DNA of 64,000 bases from the NCBI RefSeq assembly GCF_008710095.1, contig NZ_VYKJ01000020.1:4280-68279 (forward strand). The letters run 5' to 3'. Both the position numbers and the translations under genes were made by a program. Positions 60,477 to 64,000 of the stretch are shown here, in pieces; position 1 is the stretch's first letter; every line of letters starts with the position of its first letter. The notes beneath the pieces were generated by a model. That model saw only the letters and a program-made list of their open reading frames with translations, was not told the origin of the DNA and made no database searches. This DNA comes from Affinibrenneria salicis. Its GTDB lineage: Bacteria; Pseudomonadota; Gammaproteobacteria; Enterobacterales; Enterobacteriaceae.

Positions 60477-61582
60477 ATGCTTCAAACTACTCAAGCATTA
60501 AGCCCTGCTAAACAGCTATCAGGTCATACACTTAACGACAAATGGTTAGTAGGAAGGCGTATTTTAGTTGGAGTTCAAGCAGAGGGAAATGGTACAGGTG
60601 GTCATTTCTCAGTTTCTTATGAAGTTGAAAATATAGATACAAAAACCAAAGCATTTCTTAAAGCCTTCGATTTTCATGAAACCTTAATGCGGTCAGTTGC
60701 TCAAAACAAAGACGTTATGGCAGAACTCGCAAGCTTGACTTCAAATTATCAGTTTGAGAATAAACTTAATGAAATTTGTTTATCTAAACGATTTCGGAAA
60801 ATAGTTAAAGTATTAGATCGTGGGCAGATAGCTTTAGATAATAATTTTATGAATGTTGTTCCATTCTTGGTAATGGAACTTGCGGATAGTGGTGATATTA
60901 GAAAGTATGTTGAAATATCCAAAGAAATAACTCTAACAGCTAAACTTGAATATTTAAAAGATGTTGCAATTGGATTGAATCAACTACACAGCACAAAAAT
61001 ATCTCATCAAGACTTGAAACCTTCAAATATTATGATTTTTTCTGGTACAGGTGCAAAGATTGGTGATTTAGGTAGGGCAAGTTTACAGGGTCAACCACAT
61101 TGGCATGATTCAATAGATATTGCTGGAGATAGAGGTTATGCTCCCCCGGAACAACTTTATGGATATGTTCCTCAAGAATGGATTGATCGTAGAGAACGTT
61201 GTGATCTATATCAATTTGGTTCTATTGTTGCATTTCTTTTCTTGGGTGTAACAATCAATGGATTATTAAAGGAAAAATTGCCATTAGATATAGCACCTAT
61301 TTTATGGGGGGGAGTGGAGACTCATATCAGCAATCACTTCATCATCTTGAGCATGCATTCAATGAATCAATCATTAATTTTGATAATTTAGAACCGAAAT
61401 GGTTAGGAGATAGGCTTAAAAAAATTATCATCAAATGTAGTCATCCCAATTATAAAGAACGAGGTATGATTAAAACAATTGGAATGAAAAAACCTGTTCT
61501 TGGGCTAGACCGACTGGTGAGTGAGTTTGACTATTTGATTAAACAAGTCCAAGTGAAAAGTAAAATAAAAACGGGGGAGTAA
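60477..61582 (+). CDS. Hanks-type Ser/Thr protein kinase, frame broken at a poly-G run
   Basis: The N-terminal 279 residues hold a full protein kinase core: glycine-rich loop GNGTGGHFSVSYEV (38-51), Lys62 in AFLKAF, catalytic HQDLKPSNIM (177-186; HQD for HRD), metal-binding Asp-Leu-Gly (197-199), APPEQ (222-226) and Asp243 in CDLYQFGS. As written, the frame ends at 61391 after a short unrelated tail. In the next frame, from 61313 to 61582, the C-lobe continues (SGDSYQQSLHHLEHAFNES, NYKERG). The switch point is a run of seven G at 61306-61312; eight G would join both parts into about 368 residues. Start 60477 has GGAG six bases upstream; an ATG at 60465 overlaps it. The full stop overlaps the next start. 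AT-rich and foreign-looking. Confidence 0.85.
61306..61312 (+). other. Seven-G homopolymer that breaks the kinase frame
   Basis: With seven G the kinase reads ILWGGVET and ends at 61391. With eight it reads ILWGGSGDSYQQ and continues to 61582. The tract could reflect phase variation, ribosomal or polymerase slippage, a fixed null mutation, or a sequencing error. Confidence 0.9.
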
Positions 61583-63228
61583 TGAGTATATTAAAACCAG
61601 ATGACAATAGAGTTTTAGCTCCGGCATGGTTTAAATCTGAGGAGGCAATTTATTCAGCAGAACTTCGTGCACTAAGCAGAAGTACAGCTCCAACGCTTAA
61701 TTTCTCTAACTTAAAGCAATTACAAGAAATTTTCCTCGAGCGACCAAACATCGATATTGCCATTGAGTTGCTTAGCGTTTCTTATACTGAAAATGCCATC
61801 GATATATCTCGTCAGGCAGCAACATATATTATTGAGAGCAATAAAAAAATTCCTTCTACCCTTTCAATGTTTTGCCAGAACATAATTTCCGGTAAAATGA
61901 AAGAAGGTATAGCCAATGATGATATTCGATCTCAAATAAGAGATAAAAAAATATGGCTTAGAAATAATTCAAATGATTGCCTATCATGGATTGATTTATC
62001 GAGACTATATATGAGTATTGGTCAAATTAGTCAGGCCGAAAAAGCCATTCTTACTGGGTTGGGCTTATCGATTAATAATAGGTGGGTTACAAGAGTGTCA
62101 TCAAGATTTTTCTTTAACTTAGAGGATTTTGAACGTTCACATAATATATTAATCAAGCATCCTAACATTAACAATGACCCTTGGTTGTTAGCATCAGAGT
62201 TGGCGATTTCAAATGCTTACGGCCGAAATTCTCGGTATTGGGCGCACTCTAAAAAAGCTTTAGAATTTGGTTATCCTTTTTGCCATATATCAGAATTGCA
62301 GAGCTCGATCGGCACACTTGAACTAAAAAGCGGTGCAATAAAGAAAGCTAAAACACATTTTGGAAACTCTCTAAAATATCCGAATGGTAATGTATTTGCT
62401 CAGGCTAAATGGGCCGAACGGAAAGGCAATATCAAAAATCTGGTTCAACATGCAGACTTGATTAAACAGCAACGAGCATTTGAGGCTAAGTATCAAGAAG
62501 CTTATTACAACAAAAATATGGAGTTAGCTCTTTACTTTGCTAAAAAATGGCTTGAAGAGGAGCCATTCAATCCCAAGCCTGCTATACATGCATCCTATAT
62601 TGCTTCTTTATTGGATGATTATGGTCAATGCCGAGACATTTCTCTAAAAGGGTTATTAATAAATCCTAATGATGAAACACTTAAACTCAATCTTATATTT
62701 TCATCAATCTCCCTAGAACATATGGAAAAAGATGAGATCTCTCCTAAGTCTTATTTAAAAGCCATTGATTCCGTAAAGGAAATGTTAAAACATGAAGATA
62801 AGGATTCCTATCCGCATGCTTTCGCGAACATGGGGCTACTTCATTATAAAACTGGTGATTTAGAAAATGGGAAAAAATTTTACGAACTTGCAACCGAGCA
62901 CTTTAAGAACAAAAAACTTTCTAGCTTTGTCATTTCTGAATTAAATCACTTAAGAGAAGCTTTAATCTCTAATGCTCCTTGGAAGGAAGATTTATTCAAG
63001 AGAATTGAAGCATCTGCTAAAAGCGGTGGTTACTGGAGTAATCCTTGCGTTTCTTTTTATATTGGAAAGTTACAAAAAATTCGAGTATCACCTGGTAACT
63101 GGAAGCAGCTCCTGACTGAGAAACATCAATGCACTGAAACCGATAGCGGGGAAATGACTCTGTCCAGCAAAAAATTTGATTTCAGCAATAAATCACCTAC
63201 TATTTGGCTGCCCAAAAAAATAAAATAA
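61582..63228 (+). CDS. TPR-like repeat protein partnered with the kinase
   Basis: The 548-residue, helix-rich protein has tetratricopeptide-like pairs, for example around residues 133-165 (CLSWIDLSRLYMSIGQISQA), 310-350 (YYNKNMELALYFAKKWLEEE) and 410-440 (ANMGLLHYKTGDLENGKKFY). There is no signal peptide or membrane segment, so it is cytoplasmic. The ATG overlaps the last base of the full-length kinase frame (taATG), which implies translational coupling and a joint function, such as a substrate, sensor or scaffold for the kinase. No enzymatic motif was recognised. Codon use is AT-rich, like the kinase. Confidence 0.85.
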   Translation: MSILKPDDNRVLAPAWFKSEEAIYSAELRALSRSTAPTLNFSNLKQLQEIFLERPNIDIAIELLSVSYTENAIDISRQAATYIIESNKKIPSTLSMFCQNIISGKMKEGIANDDIRSQIRDKKIWLRNNSNDCLSWIDLSRLYMSIGQISQAEKAILTGLGLSINNRWVTRVSSRFFFNLEDFERSHNILIKHPNINNDPWLLASELAISNAYGRNSRYWAHSKKALEFGYPFCHISELQSSIGTLELKSGAIKKAKTHFGNSLKYPNGNVFAQAKWAERKGNIKNLVQHADLIKQQRAFEAKYQEAYYNKNMELALYFAKKWLEEEPFNPKPAIHASYIASLLDDYGQCRDISLKGLLINPNDETLKLNLIFSSISLEHMEKDEISPKSYLKAIDSVKEMLKHEDKDSYPHAFANMGLLHYKTGDLENGKKFYELATEHFKNKKLSSFVISELNHLREALISNAPWKEDLFKRIEASAKSGGYWSNPCVSFYIGKLQKIRVSPGNWKQLLTEKHQCTETDSGEMTLSSKKFDFSNKSPTIWLPKKIK

Positions 63229-63238
63229 TTTAGTATTT

Positions 63239-63272
63239 GATAAGGTATTTTGCTTTTGTAAAATACCTTATC
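63239..63272 (+). terminator. Hairpin after the kinase-TPR operon
   Basis: The arms gataaggtatttt and aaaataccttatc (13 bases) with an eight-base loop lie 11 bp after the TPR stop. No long T run follows, but position and stem strength suggest termination or mRNA end protection. Confidence 0.7.
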
Positions 63273-63872
63273 GGTATAGTTTAAAGGTGACGAGTCTAAT
63301 TGATTTATTTTATGTATAATGCTCGTTTCTTGAAGATGTACCATGGTTGGCATGGTCGTTAATTATTCCCATTTCAGCCTATTCAGTTTTTACCATGGAC
63401 AGAACCATTAAGGCTGTGAACCGTTTCGTTGCGCTACCCTCCTTTGATAACAGTATTCTAACAACTAAAAAAATTGTCAATTATGTCTAAAGGTGTTCTT
63501 CCCAAAGACGGTCATCGAACCGATAAGATATTAATTAAGAGTATTAAGCACAATGTTCAGGTTCTGCCCACTATATTAGAAGGTTGATCTGTAGAAGCAT
63601 CTGCTTCTCTCTATCCATCTATATTAGCTGTATAAAAAGGTTGTTGAAACCTTCATCGAAAGATTCATGTGAGTCATCACCGGAGATGTGTTGCAATGTC
63701 TGCACCTCGCTTATGGCCGACCGAAGTCGTTTCTGTGGGCGGCTTGATACCTGCTGTATAACGATTTGATATACCTTGCCAAGGTCCCCGATCTAGTACA
63801 CAATATAACCAGTCAGCAAACAAGGTGTACCGAAAACCCTTGTTGAATCAGCCGATTGAGCGAGAAATGACT
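63273..63872. other. Gene-free right arm of the element with a tRNA-like remnant
   Basis: About 600 bp without a supported gene. At 63773-63786 the 14 bases accttgccaaggtc equal the anticodon arm of tRNA-Gly, about 90 bp before the att copy. A single TAGTACACA motif follows at 63793 and may be a right-end integrase arm site. The open frame at 63584-63769 has no coding features. Confidence 0.5.
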
Positions 63873-63874
63873 AT

Positions 63875-63914
63875 CTCGTTTCCCGCTCCAATTTCTTTTC
63901 TATAGATGTCCACT
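63875..63914. repeat. Right attachment repeat (attR core)
   Basis: An exact copy of 55747-55786, containing the last 17 bases of tRNA-Gly and 23 bp of flank. The DNA that follows, to the window end, is a diverged copy of the segment after the other two tRNA-Gly genes (ccattgaaaaccacc against ccactggaaaccacc). Confidence 0.9.
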
Positions 63915-63932
63915 GATGTCTGTAGGTCTATG

Positions 63933-63958
63933 AAAAAAGAGCGAAAAGCTCTTTTTTT
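63933..63958 (+). terminator. Intrinsic terminator-like hairpin after the right att
   Basis: The sequence has arms aaaaaagagc and gctctttttt around a short aaaa-type loop with a T run. It occupies the place of the caacagg/ctctgttg hairpin in the other att flanks and would end transcripts of a tRNA located at this site. Confidence 0.8.
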
Positions 63959-64000
63959 GTTTCCAAAGCAATCCATTGAAAACCACCTACGGCCAGCCTT

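Noticed and set aside
63584..63769. 61-codon frame near the right end of the element
   Set aside because: It has no coding features and lies in the degenerate right arm next to the attachment repeat.

Overview
The window is chromosomal DNA of a GC-rich member of the Enterobacterales. Gene order and protein sequences resemble E. coli and Salmonella loci closely (aceAK-iclR, lysC-pgi, epmB/efp, frdABCD/epmA, rsgA-psd-mscM/orn/tRNA-Gly). A plant-associated genus of the Pectobacteriaceae (Brenneria/Dickeya type) is my guess, not something shown by the sequence.

Positions 1-30250 are core genome. They hold the glyoxylate bypass (partial aceA, aceK, iclR), a Fur-boxed AraC regulator next to a hydroxamate-type TonB receptor, yjbB, a PanS-like transporter, lysC with its lysine riboswitch, pgi, an IS200-type element, wzi, a YjeI-type lipoprotein, the three genes of elongation factor P and its lysylation (epmB, efp, epmA), an entericidin, fumarate reductase, and the rsgA-psd-mscM and orn genes. 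The block ends in a tRNA-Gly(GCC) gene.

Positions 30250-55690 lie between two identical tRNA-Gly(GCC) genes. The roughly 150 bp after each tRNA are homologous and look like the integrase-proximal end of a P4-type element, but the first copy has lost its integrase. The cargo is a frameshifted Fic gene, a D-arabitol operon (SorC regulator, arabitol dehydrogenase, xylulokinase, sugar ABC transporter) whose control region carries a 24-unit three-phase hexanucleotide repeat, a long intergenic region with hairpin repeats, an IprA-like regulator, and a chaperone-usher fimbrial operon with a duplicated adhesin-pilin module. Then come Ohr, an EamA exporter, a LysR regulator, a decayed MocR-type pseudogene and a TauE/SafE permease.

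Positions 55688-63914 are a compact integrative element. It starts at the second tRNA-Gly with a P4-type integrase and ends at a 40-bp exact copy of the tRNA 3' end plus flank. It carries two sibling XRE repressors and a Ner-like regulator arranged around strong palindromic operators, a second recombinase-like protein, and an AT-rich two-gene operon: a Hanks-type protein kinase and a 548-residue TPR-like protein. The kinase frame is broken at a run of seven G; one more G would restore it and couple its stop to the TPR start. This kinase-TPR pair is the best candidate in the window for a little-described, possibly anti-phage, system. The DNA after the right att copy again resembles integrase-proximal DNA, so a further element may begin beyond the window.
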